Positions 5,456 through 11,808 of a DNA stretch of 11,808 nucleotides are shown here, piece by piece. The notes below the pieces were generated by a model. The model did no database searches. It saw only the letters and a program-made list of their open reading frames with translations, and was not told the origin of the DNA. The first letter of the stretch is position 1, and every line of letters begins with the position of its first letter. Source of the stretch: Candidatus Stahliibacteriota bacterium (GTDB lineage: Bacteria; Hydrothermota; UBA3073); the NCBI GenBank assembly GCA_030627085.1, contig DAOUSS010000029.1, positions 1 to 11,808 on the forward strand, written 5' to 3'. The position numbers and the translations under genes are program-made.

Positions 5456-6298
5456 ATGTTATTTCAGGATATCATATCAGGGCTTGAGGAATTCTGGAAG
5501 AGACAGGGATGCTTTATAGGAGTTCCTTATCCTGGTGATGTTGGTGCAGGCACGTTCAATCCCCTTACATTCTTCACGGTTCTTGGAAAGCAACCTACAA
5601 GGGTGGCTTATACAGAGACTTCAAAAAGACCAAAGGATGCCAGATACGGAAAGAATCCCAATCGTCTTCAAGCATTTTTTCAATATCAGGTGGTATTGAA
5701 ACCCAGCCCTTCCAACATACAGGATATCTATCTTTCTTCTCTTGCCACCCTTGGTATAAAGATAAAGTCCCATGACATAAGGTTTGTTGAGGATGACTGG
5801 GAACAAGAAACACTTGGGGCATATGGCCTCGGCTGGGAAGTGTGGCTTGACGGAATGGAAATAACCCAGTTTACATATTTTCAAAAGATGGCGGGGATTG
5901 AACTCAAGATTGTTCCTGTTGAGCTTACATATGGACTTGAGAGAATATGTATGTTGCTTCAAGGAAAGGATTCTGTTTTTGACATAGACTGGAGCGGTGA
6001 TGTAAAATATGGAAAATTATTCAGAAAGAGGGAAGAAGAATTTTCAAGATTCAATTTTGAAGAGGCTAATATAGACCTTCTCAGATTTAATTTTGAGAGA
6101 TATGAAAAGGAGGCGAAAAGACTACTCGATAATGATCTTGTTTTCCCCTCTTATGATTACTGTATAAAATGTTCACATATATTAAACCTTCTCGATGCCA
6201 GGAGGGCACTCTCCCCGGAAGAGAGAAAAAACCTGATAGCAAGAGTAAGAAAATTAACAGAGAAGATAGGGGAGAGGGTGAGCGATACAGATTATTGA
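5456..6298 (+). CDS. glyQ: Glycyl-tRNA synthetase alpha subunit
   Basis: This is the catalytic class II subunit of the bacterial heterotetrameric glycyl-tRNA synthetase, which activates glycine with ATP. At 280 residues it is slightly shorter than the usual 290-300. Conserved blocks are FWKRQGC (13-19), PYPGDVGAGTFNPLTF (24-39), RYGKNPNRLQ (63-72), HDIRFVEDDWE (106-116), GAYGLGWEVWLDGMEITQFTYFQ (121-143) and the motif 3 region LTYGLER (157-163). Small departures from the common sequence include ETSKRPKDAR for PSRRPTDGR. An in-frame TAA at 5453-5455 touches the ATG and fixes the start. No close Shine-Dalgarno sequence is present. glyS follows after a 109-nt gap that itself contains a repeat array, an unusually long spacing for a pair needed in equal amounts. 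Confidence 0.98.
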   Translation: MLFQDIISGLEEFWKRQGCFIGVPYPGDVGAGTFNPLTFFTVLGKQPTRVAYTETSKRPKDARYGKNPNRLQAFFQYQVVLKPSPSNIQDIYLSSLATLGIKIKSHDIRFVEDDWEQETLGAYGLGWEVWLDGMEITQFTYFQKMAGIELKIVPVELTYGLERICMLLQGKDSVFDIDWSGDVKYGKLFRKREEEFSRFNFEEANIDLLRFNFERYEKEAKRLLDNDLVFPSYDYCIKCSHILNLLDARRALSPEERKNLIARVRKLTEKIGERVSDTDY

Positions 6299-6348
6299 TG
6301 AGAATGATGTGATGTAGATGAGGCTATCACGCCATGAGACAAATTGCA

Positions 6349-6399
6349 GATTTTGGCTTTTAGATTGGGGTAATGGGTTACTTCCAATGACCTAATGAC
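6349..6399. repeat. Heptads then inverted octads, glyQ-glyS gap
   Basis: Five G-starting heptads of differing sequence are laid end to end: GATTTTG, GCTTTTA, GATTGGG, GTAATGG, GTTACTT (6349-6383). Two inverted octads follow, CCAATGAC and CTAATGAC (6384-6399), the complement of GTCATTGG-type units used in other gaps. The array ends 8 nt before the glyS ATG. The heptad reading is looser here than in the hyp gaps. Nothing else is evident in 6299-6348. Confidence 0.6.
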
Positions 6400-6407
6400 C
6401 AAAGTTT

Positions 6408-8444
6408 ATGAAGAAGGATTTTTTAATCGAAATAGGCACCGAGGAAATCCCTGCATCTTATCTTGAACCCGGACTTGACAGTCTTGAAAAATTACTTACA
6501 GGCTGTTTAAAAGATAATCTTATACATTTTGGCAACACAAAAAGATTTTATACACCGAGAAGGCTTACCGTTCTTATAGAGGATGTTTCCCTATTTGGAG
6601 AGGATGCAGTAACTATAGTCACCGGTCCACCAAAGGAGATTGCCTATAAAAATAAAAAACCAACGCCACAGCTCATTGGGTTTGCCAAAGCGCACAATAT
6701 ATCGCCTGAGAAAGTAAAGATAATAAAAAAAGGAAAAAAGGAAGTTATTGGAATAGAAAAGAGAGAAAAAGGATATTCTACAGTAGATATACTCAAGAAA
6801 TCCATTCCCTCTATTATTCAAGAGATAGAATTTCCACGAAGTATGAGATGGGAATCCTTTGGTGTGAGATTTGCCCGTCCTATCAGATGGATAGTGTGTC
6901 TATTTGGCAAAAAAGTAATACAATTTCAACTGGCAGGTGCAATCTCTGGAAGAAATTCAAATGGGCTTAGAGAAGAAAAGGATATAATAGTCGACAATCC
7001 ACTAAATTATGAAAAACTTCTTTTGGAAAACCTCATAATTGCTTCCCCATTAAAGAGAAAAGAAGCAATAGAATCCCAGATAAGGAAAATAGCAAAGGAA
7101 AATGGCGTGGAACCCATCAGAGATGATGAGCTTCTTTTAGAGGTTACAAATATGGTAGAGGCGCCTCTTGCAGTTATCGGGAGATTTGATAAATCCTATC
7201 TTTCACTACCAAACGATGTCATAAAGGCTGCACTAAAAGGGCACCAGAGGTATTTCTGGACAGAACGCTCGGGAAAGGGAACAAATTATTTTATCTCTGT
7301 GGCAAACAATCCATGTGGTGATATTGATATAATAAGAAAAGGAAACGAACGGGTACTTAAGGCAAGATTAGAGGACGCCAAATTTTATATGGCAGAAGAT
7401 ATGCAAATCTCACTCCACAAGAGAGTAGAGGAGTTAAAGGAGATGATATATAATGCAAAACTTGGAAGTCTCCACGACAAGACCGGAAGGATTATTAAAC
7501 TCTCTTCCTTCTTAAGTAAATATGTAGATGGTGTGGATAAAACTGCTTTAAGACGTGCTGCACTTCTCTCAAAAACTGACCTTACTACTAATATGATAAA
7601 AGATGGGAAAGAATTCACAAAACTTGAAGGGATTATAGGAGCAGAATATGCACAGAGACAGGGAGAGAATAAAAAGGTAGTAAACGCAATCAGAGAGCAT
7701 TATCTTCCAAAATTTGCGGAAGATGAACTTCCTGAGACAAAAGAAGGGATAGTTCTTGCCCTCGCTGATAAGATAGATACCCTTGTAGGTGGATACATAG
7801 TTTCCAGTATCCCCACCTCCTCAAAGGATCCAAGAGGAATGAGAAGAGATGCAAATGGAATCGTGCGAATTCTATCAGAGAAGTCTTTGTCCGTTCCACT
7901 TGAAAAGATAATCCGCAGATCCTTTTGTCTATATGGCAAGAAATACTCTGCAGAGATACTTGATTTTGTTATCCAAAGATGCCGACAGTATCTTCTTGAT
8001 AAAGGGATTTTGTATGATGTTGTTATGAGTGTAAAGACAAGAGAAGACATTCTTGCAATGAAGATGATAGCCGATGCCATCATACAGGTAGGTGATATTC
8101 AGGATGTTGTTATGGCGACGAAGAGAATAAACAATATATTAAAGGGAGTAAAGATAAAAGGAAACATAGTAGAAAAGTATCTTATAGAACCCGAAGAGAA
8201 AGAGTTGTTTTCTAAAGCGAAAGAGATAGAAGAAAGATTAGAAAGAAGTATTCAAGAGATGAGATTTAGGAATGCGATTGATCTGTTGCGAACCCTTATA
8301 CCCTATATAAATAAATTATTTGACAATGTCCTTATTATGGCTCCCGATGAGGAGATAAAAAGAAATAGAATTGCCCTTTTAAATTATGTATATTCTCTTT
8401 ACCAGAAGATTGCAGATTTCAAAAGTTATGGAATCAAGGCGTAA
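6408..8444 (+). CDS. glyS: Glycyl-tRNA synthetase beta subunit
   Basis: This is the tRNA-binding partner of GlyQ in the bacterial alpha2-beta2 enzyme. Its 678 residues match the family length. Landmarks are the N-terminal EIGTEEIPA (8-16), FPRSMRW and RPIRWIVCLFG near 142-166, KGHQRYFWTE near 277-286, DAKFYMAED near 324, LEGIIGAEYAQRQGE near 406-420, and the signature ADKIDTLVGG followed by DPRGMRRDANGIVRIL near 450-487 in the HD-like region. The C-terminal roughly 120 residues form the DALR-type anticodon-binding region (FFDNVxVMAPDEE-like ending at about 638-650). An in-frame TGA at 6396-6398 inside the upstream octads fixes the start. There is no Shine-Dalgarno sequence. A purine-rich heptad array begins 3 nt after the stop codon. 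Confidence 0.98.
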   Translation: MKKDFLIEIGTEEIPASYLEPGLDSLEKLLTGCLKDNLIHFGNTKRFYTPRRLTVLIEDVSLFGEDAVTIVTGPPKEIAYKNKKPTPQLIGFAKAHNISPEKVKIIKKGKKEVIGIEKREKGYSTVDILKKSIPSIIQEIEFPRSMRWESFGVRFARPIRWIVCLFGKKVIQFQLAGAISGRNSNGLREEKDIIVDNPLNYEKLLLENLIIASPLKRKEAIESQIRKIAKENGVEPIRDDELLLEVTNMVEAPLAVIGRFDKSYLSLPNDVIKAALKGHQRYFWTERSGKGTNYFISVANNPCGDIDIIRKGNERVLKARLEDAKFYMAEDMQISLHKRVEELKEMIYNAKLGSLHDKTGRIIKLSSFLSKYVDGVDKTALRRAALLSKTDLTTNMIKDGKEFTKLEGIIGAEYAQRQGENKKVVNAIREHYLPKFAEDELPETKEGIVLALADKIDTLVGGYIVSSIPTSSKDPRGMRRDANGIVRILSEKSLSVPLEKIIRRSFCLYGKKYSAEILDFVIQRCRQYLLDKGILYDVVMSVKTREDILAMKMIADAIIQVGDIQDVVMATKRINNILKGVKIKGNIVEKYLIEPEEKELFSKAKEIEERLERSIQEMRFRNAIDLLRTLIPYINKLFDNVLIMAPDEEIKRNRIALLNYVYSLYQKIADFKSYGIKA

Positions 8445-8446
8445 AG

Positions 8447-8531
8447 GAAGAGAGAAGAGCGAAGAGGGAAGAGGGATGAGAGGAATGGGAAGAGTTTCTC
8501 GCTTTTCTCTCCCCACTCTTCACCGTTTCAC
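8447..8531. repeat. Purine heptads with inverted pyrimidine half, glyS-apgM gap
   Basis: Seven heptads run in register: GAAGAGA, GAAGAGC, GAAGAGG, GAAGAGG, GATGAGA, GGAATGG, GAAGAGT (8447-8495). Four inverted ones follow, TTCTCGC, TTTTCTC, TCCCCAC, TCTTCAC, then the octad CGTTTCAC. GAAGAGT (8489-8495) and ACTCTTC (8515-8521) form a perfect 7-bp stem with a 19-nt loop. The array gives the mRNA a long purine run followed by a pyrimidine run. It has the same syntax as other gaps but a completely different unit. Confidence 0.8.
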
Positions 8532-8535
8532 AAAA

Positions 8536-8542
8536 GGGGGGA
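8536..8542 (+). promoter_or_regulatory. G-rich ribosome binding site of apgM
   Basis: GGGGGGA ends 3 nt before the ATG at 8546. It is one of the few plausible ribosome binding sites in the window, though GGGGG is not the canonical GGAGG. Confidence 0.5.
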
Positions 8543-8545
8543 TTT

Positions 8546-9736
8546 ATGGACCTTGTTGATAAACTTGCTATAAAAAACGAAAGGAAACTTCTTCTATTTG
8601 TTATTGATGGACTTGGTGGAGCACCACAAGATGGCAAAACAGAGCTTGAAAAGGCAAACACCCCAAACCTTGATAGGCTTGCAGAAAAATCAATACTTGG
8701 ATTGACTGATCCGGTCTCTTCTGGGATAACACCTGGTTCTGGTCCTGCACATCTTGCCCTTTTTGGATACGATCCTCTTAAGTACGAGATAGGAAGAGGA
8801 GTACTGGAGGCGCTTGGTGTTGGTATGAAACTCACCGAGAAAGATATTGCAGTAAGGGGAAACTTTGCAACGGTAAACGATAGAGGAATTATTGTAGATA
8901 GGCGGGCTGGTAGAATTTCATCAGTGGAAAATGAAAGAATTTGTAAAATCTTACAGGAACATATCAGAAAAATTGAGGGGGTGGACATTATTGTGCATTC
9001 GGGTAAGGAGCATAGGTTTGTGGTTCTATTCAGGGGCGATGGGCTTTATCCGGATGTGCTTGAAACCGACCCACAGAAGGAGGGAAATCCACCAATAGAA
9101 TGCAGGGCGAGAACACCTGAATCAGAGAAAATGGCGAGAATTGTAAGAGAATTTGTAAAAAGGGCAAAAGAGGTACTCTCACCTCCCACAAATATGATAT
9201 TGCTTCGCGGTTTTGCAAAACACCCTGGCCTACCTGCTATGAATAAAAGATTTAAACTCTCCTGTGCCTGTATTGCTACATACCCTATGTACAAAGGACT
9301 TGCCAGGCTGGTAGGTATGGATATACTCGAAAGCGGAGAGACAATCTATAACGAGCTGAAAACCCTGAAGACAAACTGGCATGCTTTTGATTTCTTTTAT
9401 TTTCATATAAAAAAAGCGGATTCTCTGGGTGAAGATGGAAATTTCAATGGTAAGGTAAGATTGCTTGAAGAGGTAGATAGCGTGATACCAGAAATACTCT
9501 CTCTTTTACCAGATGTGCTGGTAGTTACCGGCGACCATTCTACTCCTGCAGTCCTCAAATCACATTCCTGGCATCCCAATCCCCTTTTACTCTACTCAGA
9601 ATTCGTTATTCCAGATGGTATAACAAAGTTTACGGAAAGGAATTGTGCAAGAGGCGGGCTTGGAAGATTTCCCTCTCTTGATGTTATTCCCTTGATGCTC
9701 GCATACGGGCTGAAACTTAAAAAATACGGCGCGTAG
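8546..9736 (+). CDS. apgM: Cofactor-independent phosphoglycerate mutase, archaeal type
   Basis: The enzyme interconverts 3- and 2-phosphoglycerate in glycolysis and gluconeogenesis without 2,3-bisphosphoglycerate, using two metal ions and a serine nucleophile. The 396-residue length and the alkaline-phosphatase-superfamily layout fit the archaeal ApgM group, which is shorter than the roughly 510-residue bacterial GpmI. Key sites are FVIDGLGG (18-25, metal Asp21), the nucleophile in TPGSGPAH (Ser65), FGYDP (73-77), EIGRGVLEALG (81-91), and the C-terminal metal site TGDHSTP (Asp330, His331) with SHSWHPNP about ten residues later. All catalytic motifs are intact. ApgM is also found in many thermophilic and candidate-phylum bacteria, so it is not by itself a sign of recent transfer. 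It is preceded by the purine heptad array and a G-rich ribosome binding site. Confidence 0.93.
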   Translation: MDLVDKLAIKNERKLLLFVIDGLGGAPQDGKTELEKANTPNLDRLAEKSILGLTDPVSSGITPGSGPAHLALFGYDPLKYEIGRGVLEALGVGMKLTEKDIAVRGNFATVNDRGIIVDRRAGRISSVENERICKILQEHIRKIEGVDIIVHSGKEHRFVVLFRGDGLYPDVLETDPQKEGNPPIECRARTPESEKMARIVREFVKRAKEVLSPPTNMILLRGFAKHPGLPAMNKRFKLSCACIATYPMYKGLARLVGMDILESGETIYNELKTLKTNWHAFDFFYFHIKKADSLGEDGNFNGKVRLLEEVDSVIPEILSLLPDVLVVTGDHSTPAVLKSHSWHPNPLLLYSEFVIPDGITKFTERNCARGGLGRFPSLDVIPLMLAYGLKLKKYGA

Positions 9737-9746
9737 TTACTTGTAG

Positions 9747-9765
9747 GCACGAATTCAATTCGTGC
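9747..9765. repeat. GCACGAATT palindrome after apgM
   Basis: GCACGAATT-C-AATTCGTGC is a perfect 9-bp inverted repeat with a single-base centre, 10 nt after the apgM stop codon. No T-run follows. It may stabilise the mRNA 3' end or be an interspersed palindrome. Confidence 0.65.
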
Positions 9766-9783
9766 ATAAGAGAATCGGACACA

Positions 9784-9802
9784 CCTGCCTGCCGCAGGCA
9801 GG
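9784..9802. repeat. CCTGCCTG/CAGGCAGG hairpin
   Basis: A perfect 8-bp, GC-rich stem (9784-9791 with 9795-9802) has the loop CCG. Its base composition is far above that of its surroundings. No T-run follows (GATTAACA), so it is not a standard terminator. Confidence 0.65.
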
Positions 9803-9823
9803 GATTAACATAGATATCCTAAA

Positions 9824-9923
9824 GTTATTGAGTTATTAGGTCATTAAGTTATTAAAAAACTAACTGCTCAATGATGCAATGACCTACTTACCTATTGACC
9901 CAATGACCCAATAACTTAACGAC
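9824..9923. repeat. Inverted octad array, apgM-nitroreductase gap
   Basis: Forward octads are GTTATTGA, GTTATTAG, GTCATTAA, GTTATTAA (9824-9855). After a spacer the inverted octads are TCAATGAT, GCAATGAC, CTACTTAC, CTATTGAC, CCAATGAC, CCAATAAC, TTAACGAC (9868-9923 in unbroken register). The blocks 9840-9855 and 9908-9923 are inverted copies with 13 of 16 matches, giving a long potential hairpin with a 52-nt loop. This is the clearest inverted octad array in the window. Confidence 0.9.
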
Positions 9924-9951
9924 TTATTGTATCTGTGTTCAAAAAGAATAC

Positions 9952-9957
9952 GGAGGT
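9952..9957 (+). promoter_or_regulatory. Shine-Dalgarno sequence of the nitroreductase gene
   Basis: GGAGGT ends 3 nt before the ATG at 9961. It is the only canonical Shine-Dalgarno sequence found near a start codon in this window and shows that the organism does use them. Confidence 0.75.
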
Positions 9958-9960
9958 ATT

Positions 9961-10473
9961 ATGACTGTAAGAGAAGCTATAAGAGGACGCTGCAGTGTCC
10001 GCTCCTATCTCGATAAACCTATCAAAGACGAAAAACTCACACTCGTCCTTGATGCTGCAAGGCTTGCTCCATCGGCAAGAAACAATCAAAATTGGAAGTT
10101 TATCGTTATCAGGAATAAAAAGACAAGAGAACAACTTGCAGATGCTGCTGCCAACCAGAGATTTATTGCAGAGGCACCTGTTGTTATTGCAGCAGTATCC
10201 ACAGATCCTTTCTATATTATGAGATGCGGAGTACCTGCTTATGCAGTTGATGTTGCAATCGCTGTCGACCATATGACTTTACAAGCAGAAGAACTTGGCC
10301 TTGGAACTTGCTGGATAGGGGCGTTCTATCAGGAAAAGGTAAAAGAGATACTTAAAATACCTGATAGATATAAGGTAGTAGCGTTACTACCTCTTGGTTA
10401 TCCTACACATCCCTGTGGTGAGAAACATAGAAAGACTCTGGAAGAGATAGTTTCTCACGAAAAATTTTCATAA
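9961..10473 (+). CDS. Nitroreductase-family FMN oxidoreductase
   Basis: This 170-residue member of the nitroreductase fold binds FMN as a homodimer and would reduce a substrate with NAD(P)H. The physiological substrate cannot be told from sequence. The FMN phosphate-binding start RGRCSVRSY (8-16), the APSARNNQNWKFIVI block (36-50), AVDHMTLQAEELGLGTCWIGAF (101-122) and the C-terminal PLGYPTHP are typical of the short nitroreductases of anaerobic bacteria and archaea. There is no iron-sulfur ferredoxin domain. The start is supported by GGAGGT. The next gene starts 76 nt later in the same direction with no repeat array between them, so the two may share a transcript. Confidence 0.9.
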   Translation: MTVREAIRGRCSVRSYLDKPIKDEKLTLVLDAARLAPSARNNQNWKFIVIRNKKTREQLADAAANQRFIAEAPVVIAAVSTDPFYIMRCGVPAYAVDVAIAVDHMTLQAEELGLGTCWIGAFYQEKVKEILKIPDRYKVVALLPLGYPTHPCGEKHRKTLEEIVSHEKFS

Positions 10474-10549
10474 AAGAGTTTTATCAGAGAAAGTTTTGAT
10501 TGTCCTGATGGACAACGAGTTGTATGTGCCAAAGAAAGTGGGGGTATTA

Positions 10550-11808
10550 ATGGGAACTCTGAAGAAGTATAATACATTATCAGAGGTAGAAAAAATAGCC
10601 CTAAGAAGATCACATCGAAAAATTATTTATCCCAAGGAGAATATAAAATCAATTGAGGTAGAAAACTTTCCAATGTTGGGCAAACTTACCGCCCTTCGAT
10701 TTTTGGAATGGGTTCAACTCAATCCAGGAGGGGTGGTTGCGCTGCCTACCGGAAAGACCCCAGAATACTTTATAAAATGGACAAATTATTATCTCAAAAA
10801 CTGGGACAAGAAAGAGATACGAAAAGAATTGAAGAAATGGGGTATTGAGCCTTCTAAAAAGCCGAGAATGGATTCTCTTTACTTTGTCCAGATAGATGAA
10901 TTTTACCCAATAGACCCCAAAAATCAAAATAGTTTTTATTACTATATTCATCGATTTTACATTAAAGGATTTGGATTGGATAAGAAAAAGGGTATGTTTA
11001 TGGATACCTGGAAATTAGGTGTTCCAGATGCTATGCATGCAGGTGACGTATTCCCACAATGGAGGGTAAATCTTGATCTACGCACAAGACATCCAAACAA
11101 TAGTATGGAGAGATTACAACAAGAAGTAATAAGGGCTATCGATCAATTTACCATGGAATATGAAGAGAAAATAAGAAAATTGGGTGGTATAGGGTTCTTT
11201 CTGGGAGGAATAGGACCTGATGGACACATTGCATTTAATGTAAAGGGCTCTAATCATAATTCTGTTACGAGACTTACTCCGATAAATTATGAAACAGCAG
11301 CAGCATCTGCAATGGATCTAGGTGGAATTGAAATCTCCAGAAATAGACTGGTTATCACTATTGGATTGGGAACAATTACCTACAATCCCACTACAACCGC
11401 CATTATAGTTGCAGCTGGACATTCAAAGGCAAGAGTTGTGAGAGATGCCATACAGAATAAACCACATGTCTTATATCCAGCTACAGTCTTACAAAAGCTC
11501 CCATCCGCCCGTTTTTTTATCACAAAAGGGGTTGCTTCTCTGCTAGATGATAGATATTATGAAGACCTTTGTTCTTCAAGAAAGATCTCACTACAGGAAA
11601 TAGAAAAATATACAATAAATCTGGCGGTAAAATGTCAGAAGAAGATAGTGGATTTAACAACAGATGATTTTCGTGGCGAGAAATTTGCCAGGTTATGTTT
11701 GGAAAAATCAGGAAAAAATACCGAAAATCTCACTGAGTGGGCAAACAAGGTAATAATAAAAAAATTAAACAACGGAGTAAAAGATATTAAGGGAATTACC
11801 TTTCTTCA
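10550..11808 (+). CDS. Long NagB-like glucosamine-6-phosphate isomerase/deaminase (3' end outside window)
   Basis: The first 419 codons are present and the frame is open at the right edge. The N-terminal about 330 residues are a NagB/6-phosphogluconolactonase-fold sugar-phosphate isomerase, whose reference reaction is glucosamine-6-phosphate to fructose-6-phosphate plus ammonia. Phosphate-loop-like ALPTGKTP is at 64-71, VQIDEFYP at 113-120 (Asp116 matching E. coli NagB Asp72) and GGIGPDGHIAFN at 219-230 (Asp224 and His226 matching Asp141 and His143). E. coli Glu148 is replaced by Val231. Insertions around residues 84-108 and 144-185 make it longer than standard NagB. Long members of this group often carry a C-terminal PIG-L-type deacetylase domain, which would lie beyond the window. 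The ATG at 10550 follows a GGGGG stretch and gives MGTLKKYNTLSE. An in-frame ATG at 10508 is possible but less likely. Confidence 0.8.
   Translation, partial: MGTLKKYNTLSEVEKIALRRSHRKIIYPKENIKSIEVENFPMLGKLTALRFLEWVQLNPGGVVALPTGKTPEYFIKWTNYYLKNWDKKEIRKELKKWGIEPSKKPRMDSLYFVQIDEFYPIDPKNQNSFYYYIHRFYIKGFGLDKKKGMFMDTWKLGVPDAMHAGDVFPQWRVNLDLRTRHPNNSMERLQQEVIRAIDQFTMEYEEKIRKLGGIGFFLGGIGPDGHIAFNVKGSNHNSVTRLTPINYETAAASAMDLGGIEISRNRLVITIGLGTITYNPTTTAIIVAAGHSKARVVRDAIQNKPHVLYPATVLQKLPSARFFITKGVASLLDDRYYEDLCSSRKISLQEIEKYTINLAVKCQKKIVDLTTDDFRGEKFARLCLEKSGKNTENLTEWANKVIIKKLNNGVKDIKGITFL

Noticed and set aside
6299..6348. GATG-rich stretch after glyQ as another array
   Set aside because: GATGAG/GATGTG words recur but not with a constant period, so it was not counted as an array.
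8434..8988. 184-codon open frame on the - strand over the glyS end and apgM start
   Set aside because: Serine/phenylalanine-rich shadow of apgM and the purine array. No family resemblance, and apgM on the + strand is clear.
9824..9923. CRISPR-like array
   Set aside because: Units are only 7-8 nt, there are no unique spacers and no cas genes. The same holds for all other arrays in the window.
10500..10515. TTGTCC-TGAT-GGACAA hairpin as terminator after the nitroreductase gene
   Set aside because: Only a 6-bp stem, no T-run, and it lies in a frame that is open into the next gene.

Overview
The window carries twelve protein genes, all on the + strand, in AT-rich DNA. It looks like a chromosomal segment of an uncultivated bacterium. 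The two-subunit glycyl-tRNA synthetase (glyQ + glyS) is a bacterial trait. The HypA and phosphoglycerate mutase, however, are of archaeal type, a mixture seen in several deep-branching or candidate phyla. I cannot name the phylum from the sequence alone.

Layout. (1) Positions 1-4476 hold a hydrogenase maturation cluster in the order hypF (5'-truncated by the window edge), hypC, hypD, hypE, an FmdE-family gene, hypA. HypF and HypE make the cyanide ligand, HypC and HypD assemble the Fe(CN)2CO unit, and HypA delivers nickel. No hypB and no hydrogenase structural genes are present, so they must lie elsewhere. The last three genes overlap and are surely translationally linked. (2) 4711-5328 encodes a small TPR protein with a hydrophobic N-terminus. 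(3) 5456-8444 holds glyQ and glyS. (4) 8546-9736 encodes an archaeal-type cofactor-independent phosphoglycerate mutase. (5) 9961-10473 encodes a small nitroreductase. (6) 10550 to the window end is the 5' part of a long glucosamine-6-phosphate isomerase/deaminase-like gene that runs off the edge.

The most unusual content lies between the genes. Eight of the nine non-overlapping gaps (all those longer than about 50 nt except 10474-10549) contain short tandem arrays with a strict period of 7 or 8 nt. The unit sequence changes from gap to gap (GTGTAAT, GTGTGAT, GTCATTGG, GTTAATTG, GAAGAGG and others), but the design stays the same. Forward units begin with G. In five gaps they are followed by units of the opposite orientation that end in C (or, in the hyp gaps, begin with CA), so each array can fold back on itself. 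Arrays begin at or even inside the 3' ends of the upstream genes, adding repeat-encoded tails to HypF and HypC, and several run to within a few bases of the next start codon. Six genes downstream of such gaps have no usable Shine-Dalgarno sequence. Palindromic, MITE-like elements and short GTG-rich nonamer motifs are interleaved with the arrays. No tRNA, rRNA, CRISPR array, transposase gene or convincing intrinsic terminator was seen.
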